A stretch of DNA of 64,000 bases from an uncultured Pseudomonadota bacterium (GTDB lineage: Bacteria; Pseudomonadota; Gammaproteobacteria; Burkholderiales; SG8-39), in NCBI GenBank assembly GCA_903921325.1, contig CAIXPL010000015.1:1-64000 (forward strand). Reading direction: 5' to 3'. Position 1 is the first letter of the stretch, and every line of letters begins with the position of its first letter. The position numbers were made by a program, and so were the translations under genes. Below are positions 33,141 through 41,170 of this stretch, in pieces. The notes below the pieces were generated by a model that was not told the DNA's origin, ran no database searches, and saw nothing but the letters and a program-made list of their open reading frames with translations.

Positions 33141-33659
33141 ATGCTGATTCAGACACTACGCCTCAAGCACGGCTGGTCACAGCAGCAACTGGCACAGGCC
33201 AGTGGACTCAGTGTGCGCACGGTGCAGCGGATCGAGGCCGGTGAGCCGGCCAGCGTTGAGTCCCTGAAATCTCTTGCTGCGGTGTTTGGGGTGGATTTTT
33301 CGAGCCTCAGACCGGCCAACCGCACGACGGAGGACACCATGACAGGGCAGAGCAATACGACGCAGGATGGGCAGATCGACGAATCGACAGCGAGCAATCG
33401 TCAGGAAATGGACGCATTCCGCCATGTACGGCGCTTGCGCCAGTTTTATATGCATCTGTTTCGCTATGTGGTGATCAATATCGGGTTAGTGATCATCAAT
33501 CTCATCACCTCACCGCATCATCTCTGGGTGTTGTGGGTGATCGGGGGCTGGGGGCTGGGCCTGCTGTCGCACGCGATGTCGGTGTTTGGACCGCACTGGA
33601 TGCTTGGACCCGATTGGGAGCGTCGCGAGGTGGAAAAGCGGCTCGGGCGTCCGCTGTAG
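33141..33659 (+). CDS. HTH XRE regulator with C-terminal 2TM domain
   Basis: This 172-residue protein has an N-terminal XRE helix-turn-helix (residues 3-55: IQTLRLKHGWSQQQLAQASG, SVRTVQRIEAG), a polar linker with EDTMTGQSNTTQDG, and a C-terminal 2TM domain (about 95-160) with YVVINIGLVIINLI and VLWVIGGWGLGLLSHAMSVF. The end WERREVEKRLGRPL is typical of 2TM-domain proteins. Such fusions are thought to be membrane-tethered transcription factors, but their signals are unknown. GGACGGGGG lies before the ATG. It is the first gene of a small accessory patch next to an AbiEii-type system. Confidence 0.87.
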   Translation: MLIQTLRLKHGWSQQQLAQASGLSVRTVQRIEAGEPASVESLKSLAAVFGVDFSSLRPANRTTEDTMTGQSNTTQDGQIDESTASNRQEMDAFRHVRRLRQFYMHLFRYVVINIGLVIINLITSPHHLWVLWVIGGWGLGLLSHAMSVFGPHWMLGPDWERREVEKRLGRPL

Positions 33660-33766
33660 GGGCGCGGGCGGCTGTCATCGAGCGGGAATATCCTCGGCCT
33701 AAAGTAGCTTTGGCAGAATAGCCCTTGATGCGTCGAACACTTACCGGGCGCATGAGGTCTTCGCCT

Positions 33767-33794
33767 GATGAATCGGGCATCCACCCGATTCGTC
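33767..33794. other. Inverted repeat (hairpin) between the 2TM regulator and the VOC gene
   Basis: GATGAATCGGG (33767-33777) and CCCGATTCGTC (33784-33794) pair at 10 of 11 positions across a 6-base loop (CATCCA). There is no T-run after it. It may be a regulator-binding site or an mRNA hairpin ahead of the VOC gene start at 33877. Confidence 0.5.
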
Positions 33795-33876
33795 GAGCAA
33801 GTGCAGAAAGCATTGAACATCTGCAAGGTGCATTGACCGCTCGCCCGATGGGTTGGGCGCAACCAGGGAGATTGCA

Positions 33877-34245
33877 ATGACGAATCCAGTGACTTGGGTA
33901 GAGATCTATGTCAATGACATGGCGCGTGCCAAGGCGTTCTATGAAGCCGTGTTTGGCATTCAGTTGAGCAAGCTTGACAATCCGATGGCGGAAATGTGGG
34001 CCTTTAGCATGAACCCCGAGGGCTATGGCGCCTCAGGCGCGCTCGTGCAAATGCCCGGATTTGCAGCGGGCGGCAATAGCGTGTTGCCTTATTTCGGGTC
34101 ACAGGACTGCACCACCGAACTGGCCCGGGTCATCGCTGCCGGTGGCCGCATTCAGAAAGACAAAACCTCGATCGGTCCGTACGGTCATATCGCGCTCGCG
34201 TTTGATAGCGAAGGCAACATGTTCGGCCTGCATTCGATGGAGTAA
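33877..34245 (+). CDS. VOC-superfamily (glyoxalase-like) protein
   Basis: This 122-residue protein has the glyoxalase/bleomycin-resistance fold pattern: VTWVEIYVNDMARAKAFYEA at the N-terminus, ALVQMPGFAAGGNSVLPYFG in the middle, and IGPYGHIALAFDSEGNMFGL at the end. This is a single VOC module of the family often called glyoxalase-like with unknown substrate. Glu8 in WVEIYV and a His in GPYGHIALAFD sit at metal-ligand positions. The start ATG is preceded by CAGGGAG. It stands alone. No specific reaction can be assigned. Confidence 0.88.
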   Translation: MTNPVTWVEIYVNDMARAKAFYEAVFGIQLSKLDNPMAEMWAFSMNPEGYGASGALVQMPGFAAGGNSVLPYFGSQDCTTELARVIAAGGRIQKDKTSIGPYGHIALAFDSEGNMFGLHSME

Positions 34246-34353
34246 TGCGAGAGCATTCGCTCGCCTGCCTGCCCGCAAGGAAGATAAAGCCCTCTACGGT
34301 TGGACGGATTGAACCTGCGGGCGGGTATTGGGAGAGACACGAGAAGCGCTTGC

Positions 34354-35058
34354 TCAGGTGAGTTGCTTTTCCAGCGCACTGATGTTTTGCCACATGAGGG
34401 CGCGCGGCAGCGTCATCGCCAGTGCGCGCATGCACTCGTCGAGCCAGCCTTCCTTTTGCTGACACCGATCGATTGCGCGCTTGAGGTCTTGGGTGACGGA
34501 TGCACCATAGGCTGCGGCTGCCTTGTCGATCGCGCACTGCAATAAAGCCCGGGCGGGCTTTAGCATTGCAAGGTCGATCAGATCGCGCGAGTGAATCGCC
34601 TCGTCCGCCCATCGATCCGAGTTGGCCAAGAGCTTGCTGGCAACCTGATCGAGCCGGCACAGCGTTGGCACGCCGCACAGTTCGTCGGATGATTCCGGCG
34701 GAGCCAGTTCGATTCGCGCTTCGTGAACGATTTCAAACTTTACCTCAATGCCATCGATAGTCAGCAAGGTGCGAAGTCCGTATTGGTCGGCTCGAACCTC
34801 TCGCATACAAGTAAAAGCAGCCGCGTCAGGCTTCGCGATCGCAAACACACCGACAGGGCTGGTCAGCAAGCCCCGCAGCGCCCGGTAGCCGCTTTTGTCG
34901 GAAACCAGAAAGTCGATGTCCATTGACTCCCGATATTCGCCGTGTTGCAAAGCGATTGCCGTACCTCCGGCAAAGTAGCAGGCATGGGTGCGTAGCAGCG
35001 GTCCATCCAGATTGTCGAGGATCCGGGCAATCGAACGATGGCGGGCACGCTCAAACAT
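34354..35058 (-). CDS. AbiEii/AbiGii-family nucleotidyltransferase toxin
   Basis: This 234-residue protein has the nucleotidyltransferase core CYFAGGTAIALQHGEYRESM followed by DIDFLV, with the catalytic DxD pair (DID) as in AbiEii/MenA-type toxins. VLDN-like N-terminal helices and a C-terminal helical part follow. It overlaps the upstream HTH antitoxin gene by 8 bases (ATGTTTGA), the usual antitoxin-first arrangement. AbiEii toxins add nucleotides to targets such as tRNA 3' ends in characterised members, and they confer phage defence or growth arrest. Whether this one is active is unknown, but motifs are intact. Its antitoxin carries an XRE-type HTH instead of the winged-helix AbiEi domain of classical AbiE. 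Confidence 0.87.
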   Translation of the reverse strand: MFERARHRSIARILDNLDGPLLRTHACYFAGGTAIALQHGEYRESMDIDFLVSDKSGYRALRGLLTSPVGVFAIAKPDAAAFTCMREVRADQYGLRTLLTIDGIEVKFEIVHEARIELAPPESSDELCGVPTLCRLDQVASKLLANSDRWADEAIHSRDLIDLAMLKPARALLQCAIDKAAAAYGASVTQDLKRAIDRCQQKEGWLDECMRALAMTLPRALMWQNISALEKQLT

Positions 35059-35572
35059 GGATGCGTGTGCTCCCGAACGCGCGGGCAAGCAGCGTCACGA
35101 GCGCGCGCTCATCAGCTGCCATCGCGGACTGATCGGCATGTCGCCAGTTGCGTTCGTAGAGATCAAAGGCTTGCCGTGGAGTGAGCACGTGGGTGTCTTG
35201 CAAATGCCAGGATAGACGCTTTAACTGCGGAAAATCCGCAAGGCGAATAGACGTTGGCAATGCTCCGGACTTGCCTCTTTTCGGCTGATGTTTCGCGACA
35301 GCACTGTGACCCGGGCGGACACGATTCCGGGCTGACGCCTCGCGCAGATCCATGCGTAGTCCCAGGGCATCCAGTACCGCCATCCAGGCGGCGATCGATA
35401 CGGATGGCTCGCCAGTTTCGATTCGATGCAAAGTCACGCGGGACAGTCCGGCCGCCTCAGCAGTCGCAACAGCGCTCACTCCGAGTTGCTTGCGCTGCGC
35501 GCGAATGAGGATCCCCAGTTCGCGGGCACGATCCACTGCAGGGCCGTCAACGATAGGAGAGCGAGCGGGCAT
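35051..35572 (-). CDS. HTH XRE antitoxin of the AbiEii-type system
   Basis: This 173-residue protein carries an XRE helix-turn-helix at about residues 15-65 (ILIRAQRKQLGVSAVATAEA then GLSRVTLHRIETGEP) and a C-terminal part with LKRLSWHLQDTHVLTPRQAF, DLYERNWRHAD and ERALVTLLARAFG. The C-terminal helical domain is common in antitoxins paired with AbiEii toxins. The chosen ATG (35572) is the fourth in-frame Met; earlier ones would lie inside the predicted promoter, from which the transcript would be leaderless. It ends inside the toxin start, so the operon is translationally coupled. It should repress its own promoter. Confidence 0.8.
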   Translation of the reverse strand: MPARSPIVDGPAVDRARELGILIRAQRKQLGVSAVATAEAAGLSRVTLHRIETGEPSVSIAAWMAVLDALGLRMDLREASARNRVRPGHSAVAKHQPKRGKSGALPTSIRLADFPQLKRLSWHLQDTHVLTPRQAFDLYERNWRHADQSAMAADERALVTLLARAFGSTRIHV

Positions 35573-35582
35573 AGTGTTTCTC

Positions 35583-35611
35583 ATTCTATGCATAATGGCC
35601 GTCAAGTCCAA
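35583..35611 (-). promoter_or_regulatory. Candidate sigma-70 promoter of the AbiEii-type operon
   Basis: On the minus strand TTGGAC (35606-35611) and TAGAAT (35583-35588) are separated by 17 bases. The -10 matches TATAAT at five of six positions. Transcription would start about 7 bases downstream, close to the antitoxin ATG at 35572, so the mRNA may be leaderless. Confidence 0.5.
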
Positions 35612-35723
35612 TCCTTACACTACGATTGACGAGGTCCGTCGCCGGCAGCTTCCAGCGAGCACCCATGCCGAGCGCGGTCAGATCAACAATCCGTATGCCT
35701 TCGAGCGCGCCTGACATTGCAGC

Positions 35724-35936
35724 TCAGGCACTCATCTGGTTCTTGACTGCGCTGTAGGTGGCCACACAGTAGGGCACGATGTAATTCACGATCACATGCC
35801 ACCATGACGGTTCAGCACCGGAGATGATGGCCGGGAGTTGATTCAGGCCATTGATGATGGTGCCCACGACCAGCGCGATGCGTATCGAATTTTTGACAAT
35901 GCGCGGCGTGCACGCCACTTCAATGAACCGATTCAT
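35724..35936 (-). CDS. nrtS: NrtS-like nitrate/nitrite transporter
   Basis: This 70-residue protein has two hydrophobic helices: IRIALVVGTIINGLNQLPAI and WHVIVNYIVPYCVATYSAVK. The pattern IALVVGTIINxxNQ...VPYCVATYSAVKN matches NrtS, a small two-helix nitrate/nitrite transporter first described in cyanobacteria and now found in many proteobacteria. Its start overlaps the NERD-helicase stop by four bases (ATGA), which is an odd partner for a transporter. I infer inner-membrane location. Confidence 0.8.
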   Translation of the reverse strand: MNRFIEVACTPRIVKNSIRIALVVGTIINGLNQLPAIISGAEPSWWHVIVNYIVPYCVATYSAVKNQMSA

Positions 35937-37573
35937 GCGTCCTGTCCCTTGAGAAGTTCTCGCGCCGAATGCTCTGCGATCACGACCGTGAGTTTAAGTG
36001 TCGCGCGGGTGGCACCGACAAAGATCCGGCGTATGGCCTGCTCATCGAGGTGTTCAAAATCCACCTCGGTAAAAATCACGCACGGCGCGGCGCGACCTTT
36101 GAAGCGATGCACCGAGTCGATGAGGATGTCGCCAGAGCCTTGCACCGCATTGCCAAGCAGGTCGTACTCGCCAGTGGGTGCTCGCAAGGCGTGCGGGCCG
36201 AGACGATCAAAGGGCGCCAGGCGCGAATGTTCACGCCCGCGATAAGTCACGATTGCAATCTGTGGCGGCTTGAAACCCTCGGCATAGGCTCGTGTGATCG
36301 CCCGTGCGGTTTCGCTTAGTAATGCGGCCGTATCAGCATACGTGACGATATCCACTTCGGGGCCTTCAAGCGGGCTGCCGGCATCGATCGGCTGTTCAAG
36401 CGGCAATAACTGATTGAGCAGTTCACGCACCTGACGCGGACTGCGATAGTTGGTCGCCGAGCGCAGCGTTACCCAACCGGGTAAGTCGAGCGTCGCACGG
36501 CCATAGAGATTTTGCATCGGGTCTTCGAGCAACCAGGCGCGCCCCGATGGACGCAGAAAGCGCAACAGGTTGTGTACCCACTGCACCTTGAAATCCTGTG
36601 CCTCATCGATGATGAGTTCATCGAACTGCTGGTCTGCGCCAGGGGCGGCCCGATCAAGTAGCGCCTCAATCCTGGCAAAGGCACCGGGCCCGCGGAAATC
36701 CACGCTCTCGCCCTGGTCGATGCTCGCTCGGTGGGCGAGCTGGTGATAGGTGAGCACCTCGCCACCGGGTGGCGCGATATGCCCTATGTGATCGGCCAGC
36801 GGCCGGTTGTAGCAAACATACAGTGGCCGGCGCCCGTTATCGATGGATTCCCGAAATGCGGCCATGGCGAGCTGGGTTTTGCCGGATCCGGCGGTGCCGA
36901 TGACGCGCAGACGGAACGGATCGCACTCGATTCGGCGTGCCCAATGGGCGAGACCGCCTGAGAGCCGGGTATAGAGCACATCGACCGCGCCGGACAGCGC
37001 GTCGATCTCGGGCACCAGTTGCAGCACATCGGCCAGAAAGCGATGCACCCGTTCACGCGCGGCAAGCGGTGGGTCGTCGGCTGGCAATATGCGCTCGATG
37101 ATTGCGGCAAGCTGATCGCGCCGCTTGGCATCAACGATGCGAGCCGGATCGATGCCGGCGGTACCGGGATTGCGCACCAGATAGTCCGGGCAATAAAGGA
37201 GCGCATCGACATACACGGTGAGTCCCGGGCACGCGTTGCGCAGCCGGTCACGAATCGCTTCGGCATTGCGTGCCATCTGAAATGGCACGTTTTTCGGTCC
37301 GGTCGGATATTTCTTCGCCAGTCCCCGGTCGGTTTCATCCAGCAGCCCGGACTTTTGCTCGATGAGGAGCACGGCACCGGCGGGGGAGACCACCGCAAAG
37401 TCGATCTCGCCGATCAGTGCATGACCCTGATCCACGCGTGTCCAGTGCACCCCGTGATAGACCGTGTAGGTCGCCGGCAATTGTCGGGCCAGCGTGCCCA
37501 GGGTTTCCAGTTCGCGCTGGGCAGCGCCGGTGGCCTCGAGCTCGCGCCAGCCTTCGGGGATTACTCGCGCCAT
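35933..37573 (-). CDS. NERD-domain nuclease fused to an SF1-type helicase/ATPase
   Basis: This 546-residue protein has an N-terminal nuclease-related domain (about 1-130) with GEIDFAVVSPAGAVLLIEQK, matching the (E/D)xD...ExK nuclease motif. The C-terminal two thirds form a UvrD/Rep-like ATPase: Walker A IGTAGSGKTQ (about 228), Walker B LIIDEAQDF, motif III LEDPMQNLY, and the C-terminal motifs VHRFKGRA and FVGATRAT. It probably acts on DNA. Such NERD-helicases occur in defence and repair contexts. It lies 19 bases downstream of a TTT receptor and overlaps nrtS. A role in DNA repair or phage defence is inference. Confidence 0.87.
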   Translation of the reverse strand: MARVIPEGWRELEATGAAQRELETLGTLARQLPATYTVYHGVHWTRVDQGHALIGEIDFAVVSPAGAVLLIEQKSGLLDETDRGLAKKYPTGPKNVPFQMARNAEAIRDRLRNACPGLTVYVDALLYCPDYLVRNPGTAGIDPARIVDAKRRDQLAAIIERILPADDPPLAARERVHRFLADVLQLVPEIDALSGAVDVLYTRLSGGLAHWARRIECDPFRLRVIGTAGSGKTQLAMAAFRESIDNGRRPLYVCYNRPLADHIGHIAPPGGEVLTYHQLAHRASIDQGESVDFRGPGAFARIEALLDRAAPGADQQFDELIIDEAQDFKVQWVHNLLRFLRPSGRAWLLEDPMQNLYGRATLDLPGWVTLRSATNYRSPRQVRELLNQLLPLEQPIDAGSPLEGPEVDIVTYADTAALLSETARAITRAYAEGFKPPQIAIVTYRGREHSRLAPFDRLGPHALRAPTGEYDLLGNAVQGSGDILIDSVHRFKGRAAPCVIFTEVDFEHLDEQAIRRIFVGATRATLKLTVVIAEHSARELLKGQDA

Positions 37574-37592
37574 TGCGCGCTCAGTATGGGCC

Positions 37593-38567
37593 TCACTGCA
37601 CTTTCACGTTTGCGCTGCGGATGATGCGCTCGAACGTTGCGTAATTGAATTCGATCTGCTGGGTGAAGGCAGTCGGAGTCAGGTACTGCGGCTCAAGTCC
37701 CTGCTGCTCAAGCGCATTGCGCAGCTCCGGGGCTGCGAGCACGCGCTCCATCGCCGCGCTCAATTGCGCGACGATGGCCGCCGGCGTACCGCGCGGCGCC
37801 AGAAACCCGAATGGATTGGGCGCATCGAAGCCTTTCACACCACTCTCTTCAATGGTTGGCGTGTCAGGCAACAAGGTCAGACGCCGCGCTGAGGCGACCG
37901 CCAGTACGCGGGCGCGGCCCGATTTCACGTGCGGAATAGCCGAGGGGCTGCTCACGAACATGAGGGTGGCCTCACCCGAGAGCAGATCGACCATGGCCTG
38001 ACCACTACCCTTGTAGGGCACATGCACAATCGACACCCCGGTGAGCATGCGCAGCAGTTCGCCCTCCAGGTGCGCGAGCGTGCCCACGCCGATCGATGCA
38101 TAGTTGTAGCGTCCCGGTGCCGCGCGCAAATACTCAAGCAGTTGATTGACCGAGGTCACCGGCAGACTGGCCGGAATCACCAGGATGTGGGGTGAATTGG
38201 CCACCCCGGCGATGGGCACAAAGTCGCGCAGCAGGTGGGCGGGCTGCGGGCCGAGCGCAGTGGCAATCGCGACATCAGCAATGGACGAGAAGTAAATCGT
38301 ATAGCCATCAGGCACGGCCTTGGCGGCAAACCCAAGACCGATCGAACCACCGGCGCCTTGCTTGCTTTCAATCACAATCGATTGGCCGATCTGATCGCTC
38401 ACCCGCTGACCGATCGAGCGCGCAAGCGTGTCGGTTGCGCCTCCCGGTGGGTAGCCAACGATGATCACCACCGGACGCTCAGGCCAGGCGGCCATGGCTG
38501 CCTGCGAACCCAATGCAATGAGCGCAGCGAGCGCAAAAACGAACGCGACCAATCGATTGTGGGTCAT
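37593..38567 (-). CDS. TTT (Bug) family periplasmic solute receptor
   Basis: This 324-residue receptor has signal peptide LVAFVFALAALIALGSQAAM then WPERPVVIIVGYPPGGATDT, ESKQGAGGSIGLGFAAKAVP, NYASIGVGTLAHLEG, HVPYKGSGQAMVDLLSGEAT and SGRARVLAVA. It follows a second TTT receptor gene by 30 bases on the same strand and precedes the NERD-helicase by 19 bases. The ribosome site is weak, so it may depend on translation of the upstream receptor. The two adjacent receptors differ in sequence throughout and so are not a recent duplication. Confidence 0.93.
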   Translation of the reverse strand: MTHNRLVAFVFALAALIALGSQAAMAAWPERPVVIIVGYPPGGATDTLARSIGQRVSDQIGQSIVIESKQGAGGSIGLGFAAKAVPDGYTIYFSSIADVAIATALGPQPAHLLRDFVPIAGVANSPHILVIPASLPVTSVNQLLEYLRAAPGRYNYASIGVGTLAHLEGELLRMLTGVSIVHVPYKGSGQAMVDLLSGEATLMFVSSPSAIPHVKSGRARVLAVASARRLTLLPDTPTIEESGVKGFDAPNPFGFLAPRGTPAAIVAQLSAAMERVLAAPELRNALEQQGLEPQYLTPTAFTQQIEFNYATFERIIRSANVKVQ

Positions 38568-38597
38568 GGCAGTGATTGTAAGGACCAGGGTGTGATC

Positions 38598-39554
38598 CTA
38601 ATCCACTGTGGCCCCGGATTGCTTGACCAACGGTGCCCAGCGCGCCAGCTCCTCCTGGAGCAGGGCGCCAAAGGATTCCGGGCTCGCCGCAGCGGGCTCG
38701 ATGCCCAGATCGGCAAATCGTTGCCGCACCTCGGCCCGACGAAGCACGCTCACGAGGGCTGCGTTCAGGCGTTCGATCACCGGGCGTGGCGTACCGGCAG
38801 GGGCGACCAGGCCGTTCCAGATCGTGGTGGTGAGTCCACCATAGCCCGCCTCAGCTACTGTGGGCACCTCGGGCAACATGGCGACCCGCGCAGGCGTCGT
38901 GACGGCGAGAATCCGAATGCGCCCGGCGCGCATCTGTTGCAGCGAGGTGGGCACCACGTCGAGGTCATAATCAGTCTGCCCGGCCATGGTGGCGGCCAGC
39001 GCAGGTGCACCCCCTTTGAACGGAATATGGGTCGCGCGGATGTTCAGGGTCTGATTGAACAGGACCGCGAGCAGGTGCGGCGGTGTGCCACTGCCTGAGG
39101 ACGCAAAGTTGACCGTGCCGGAGTGGCTCTGCGCCCATTGGGCGAATTCGGCCAGAGTTTTTTGCGGCCGCTCGGCCGCAATCACAAAGGTGAGCGCGCC
39201 CGATGAAATCTGTCCGACCGGATCGAACGCGCGCTGGGGGTCATAGGGCAGGCTCGGGTAGAGGCTGGGATTGATACCAAAGGTGCCGCTCGTCGCCATG
39301 GCCAGCGTATAGCCATCGGGGGCAGCTTTCGCGACCACATCGGTGCCCAGCACTCCGCCGGCACCGGCGCGGTTGTCGACCACGATGGATTGACCGAGGA
39401 TCTCGGTCATCCCCAGGGCGACCAGGCGTCCACCGAGATCGGTCGAGCCACCGGGAGCGAATGGAATCACCAGGCGGATGGGGTGTGCGGGATAGGTTTG
39501 CGCATATACGCCTGCACTGGCGAGCATCGCCAGCAGGACCATCAATGGCCGCAT
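38598..39554 (-). CDS. TTT (Bug) family periplasmic solute receptor
   Basis: This 318-residue receptor has signal peptide LMVLLAMLASAGVYA then YPAHPIRLVIPFAPGGSTDL, DNRAGAGGVLGTDVVAKAAP, VNFASSGSGTPPHLL, HIPFKGGAPALAATMAGQTD and GRIRILAVT. GAGGAGACGACACTG before the ATG is a good ribosome site. It is divergent from the UbiD and molybdenum-hydroxylase operon 154 bases away, which makes it a candidate uptake partner for that pathway. Confidence 0.94.
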   Translation of the reverse strand: MRPLMVLLAMLASAGVYAQTYPAHPIRLVIPFAPGGSTDLGGRLVALGMTEILGQSIVVDNRAGAGGVLGTDVVAKAAPDGYTLAMATSGTFGINPSLYPSLPYDPQRAFDPVGQISSGALTFVIAAERPQKTLAEFAQWAQSHSGTVNFASSGSGTPPHLLAVLFNQTLNIRATHIPFKGGAPALAATMAGQTDYDLDVVPTSLQQMRAGRIRILAVTTPARVAMLPEVPTVAEAGYGGLTTTIWNGLVAPAGTPRPVIERLNAALVSVLRRAEVRQRFADLGIEPAAASPESFGALLQEELARWAPLVKQSGATVD

Positions 39555-39680
39555 CAGTGTCGTCTCCTCAGACCGGGTTCGGTCCTATTCCGGTGCCGAT
39601 GATAGCAAGGGGCTGCTGTTACCATTGGCAGATCAGGGTGCGTTGGACGGCTCGCAAAAGATGTTGCGCTGCCGCGTGTT

Positions 39681-39710
39681 GACGGGCAAGGACGGGCAAG
39701 GACAGGCAAT
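39681..39710. repeat. 10-bp direct repeat (2.8 copies) covering the UbiD ribosome site
   Basis: GACGGGCAAG occurs at 39681-39690 and 39691-39700, followed by GACAGGCAAT at 39701-39710, whose last two bases belong to the ATG of the UbiD gene. Slippage in this array would alter the spacing between upstream promoter elements and the start codon. Confidence 0.6.
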
Positions 39711-41166
39711 GAGTAATTCCTATGAAGATCTGCGCGACTGGCTCGTGCAGGTAGAGGCAATCGGCGAATTGGCACACCCGCATGGGGCGGACTGGAACCT
39801 GGAGATCGGCGCAGTCTCTGAAGTCGACTACCGCCGGCGCGGACCGGCGTTGTTGTTTGACCACATCAAGGACCATGAGCCGGGCTTCCGGGTGCTCACA
39901 TCCTCGACCAATAGTGCGCGCCGGCTTGGGCTCGCCCTGCGCATGGGCACCGAGCATACCGATGCGACACTTGTCGAGGCGCTGCGTGGCAGCCCGAATC
40001 GCTGGGCGGCAGCAGCCAAGGATTTTCCGCCGGTGGAAGTCAAGACCGGTCCGGTGTTCGAGAATGTGATGGAAGGCGATGCGGTCGATCTGATGCGCTT
40101 TCCTTCACCGTTCTGGCATGCGATGGACGGCGGACGTTATATCGGTACGGGCACGGCAGTGGCCACCATCGACCCCGAGGACCACTGGGTCAATCTGGGT
40201 GCCTATCGCTCGATGCTGGTCGATCGCAACCACGTCACGATGAACATCGTGAGCGGCAAACACGGGTTTACCCATATCGACAAATGGATGGCGCGCGAGG
40301 GCCGTGCCCCCATTGCCCTGCATATCGGCATGGACCCGCTGTTCATGATCCTGGCCGGAGTCGAAGTGCCCACCGGCATCAGCGAACTGAACTACGCCGG
40401 TGCGGTGCGCGGTGAGCCCGTCAAGGTGGTGCGCAGTACGCTCACCGGCCTGCCCATCATCGCCTCGGCCGAGATCGTGCTCGAGGGCTGGATTCACAAG
40501 GGTGACAAGACCGCGGAAGGTCCGTTCGGTGAGTGGCCTGGCTACTACGTGAGTGGCACCACGCAGGAGTCGTTTTTCAAGGTCGAGCGGGTGCTCTATC
40601 GCAACAACCCGATTCTGCTCGGCGCGCCACCGGCCAAGCCGCCGCACGACTACTCCTACATGCGAACGATCATGAAGTCGGCAATGATCTTCGATGCATT
40701 GGTGGCGGCCGGTATCCCGGAGGTGCGCGGGGTGTACGCGCCAGAATGCGGTGGTGGTCGGATGCTGGTGATTGTCGCCATCCGCCAGCGTTATCCGGGT
40801 CATGCCCGTCAGGCCGGTTTCATTGCCTCACAGTGCCGCGAGGCGGCCTATATGGGCAAGTACACCATCGTGGTCGATGAGGACATCGATGTGACCAACC
40901 TGGAGGAGGTGCTGTGGGCGGTGTGTACGCGCACTGACCCGGCCACCAGTATCGATTTCATCCGTCGCGCATGGGCGAGCAAGGCCGAACCGATGTTGCG
41001 CAAGGGCGAACCGGCATTCAATTCACGCGCAGTGATCGATGCCTGCAAGCCCTATGAATGGATCGATGAATTTCCCAAGGTGGCGCAAGCCGATCCTGTG
41101 TATTTGCGGGAGATCGAGAAGAAGTGGGGCGATCTGTTCACGGTGCGGCCGCGCTCGCAGGGTTGA
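39709..41166 (+). CDS. UbiD-family decarboxylase
   Basis: This 485-residue prFMN-dependent (de)carboxylase is of a different subgroup from the UbiD at 15772-17322. It shows RRRGPALLFDHIKDHEPGF, GGRYIGTGTAVATIDPEDHW, VNLGAYRSMLVDRN, EGPFGEWPGYYVSGTTQESF and VDEDIDVTNLEEVLWAVCTR. The EGPFGEWPGYY block is the UbiD signature region. The molybdenum-hydroxylase large subunit gene starts 4 bases later, so the two share an operon. This points to decarboxylation coupled to ring or side-chain hydroxylation of an aromatic or heteroaromatic acid. A UbiX homologue must be encoded elsewhere. Confidence 0.93.
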   Translation: MSNSYEDLRDWLVQVEAIGELAHPHGADWNLEIGAVSEVDYRRRGPALLFDHIKDHEPGFRVLTSSTNSARRLGLALRMGTEHTDATLVEALRGSPNRWAAAAKDFPPVEVKTGPVFENVMEGDAVDLMRFPSPFWHAMDGGRYIGTGTAVATIDPEDHWVNLGAYRSMLVDRNHVTMNIVSGKHGFTHIDKWMAREGRAPIALHIGMDPLFMILAGVEVPTGISELNYAGAVRGEPVKVVRSTLTGLPIIASAEIVLEGWIHKGDKTAEGPFGEWPGYYVSGTTQESFFKVERVLYRNNPILLGAPPAKPPHDYSYMRTIMKSAMIFDALVAAGIPEVRGVYAPECGGGRMLVIVAIRQRYPGHARQAGFIASQCREAAYMGKYTIVVDEDIDVTNLEEVLWAVCTRTDPATSIDFIRRAWASKAEPMLRKGEPAFNSRAVIDACKPYEWIDEFPKVAQADPVYLREIEKKWGDLFTVRPRSQG

Positions 41167-41170
41167 CCTG

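Noticed and set aside
35595-35714. 39-codon plus-strand frame starting MAVKSNPYTT
   Set aside because: It overlaps the predicted AbiEii-system promoter, lacks a ribosome site, and I recognise no family; possible but unsupported.
38235-39098. 287-codon plus-strand open frame
   Set aside because: Opposite two TTT receptor genes; His/Arg-rich translation without domain features.
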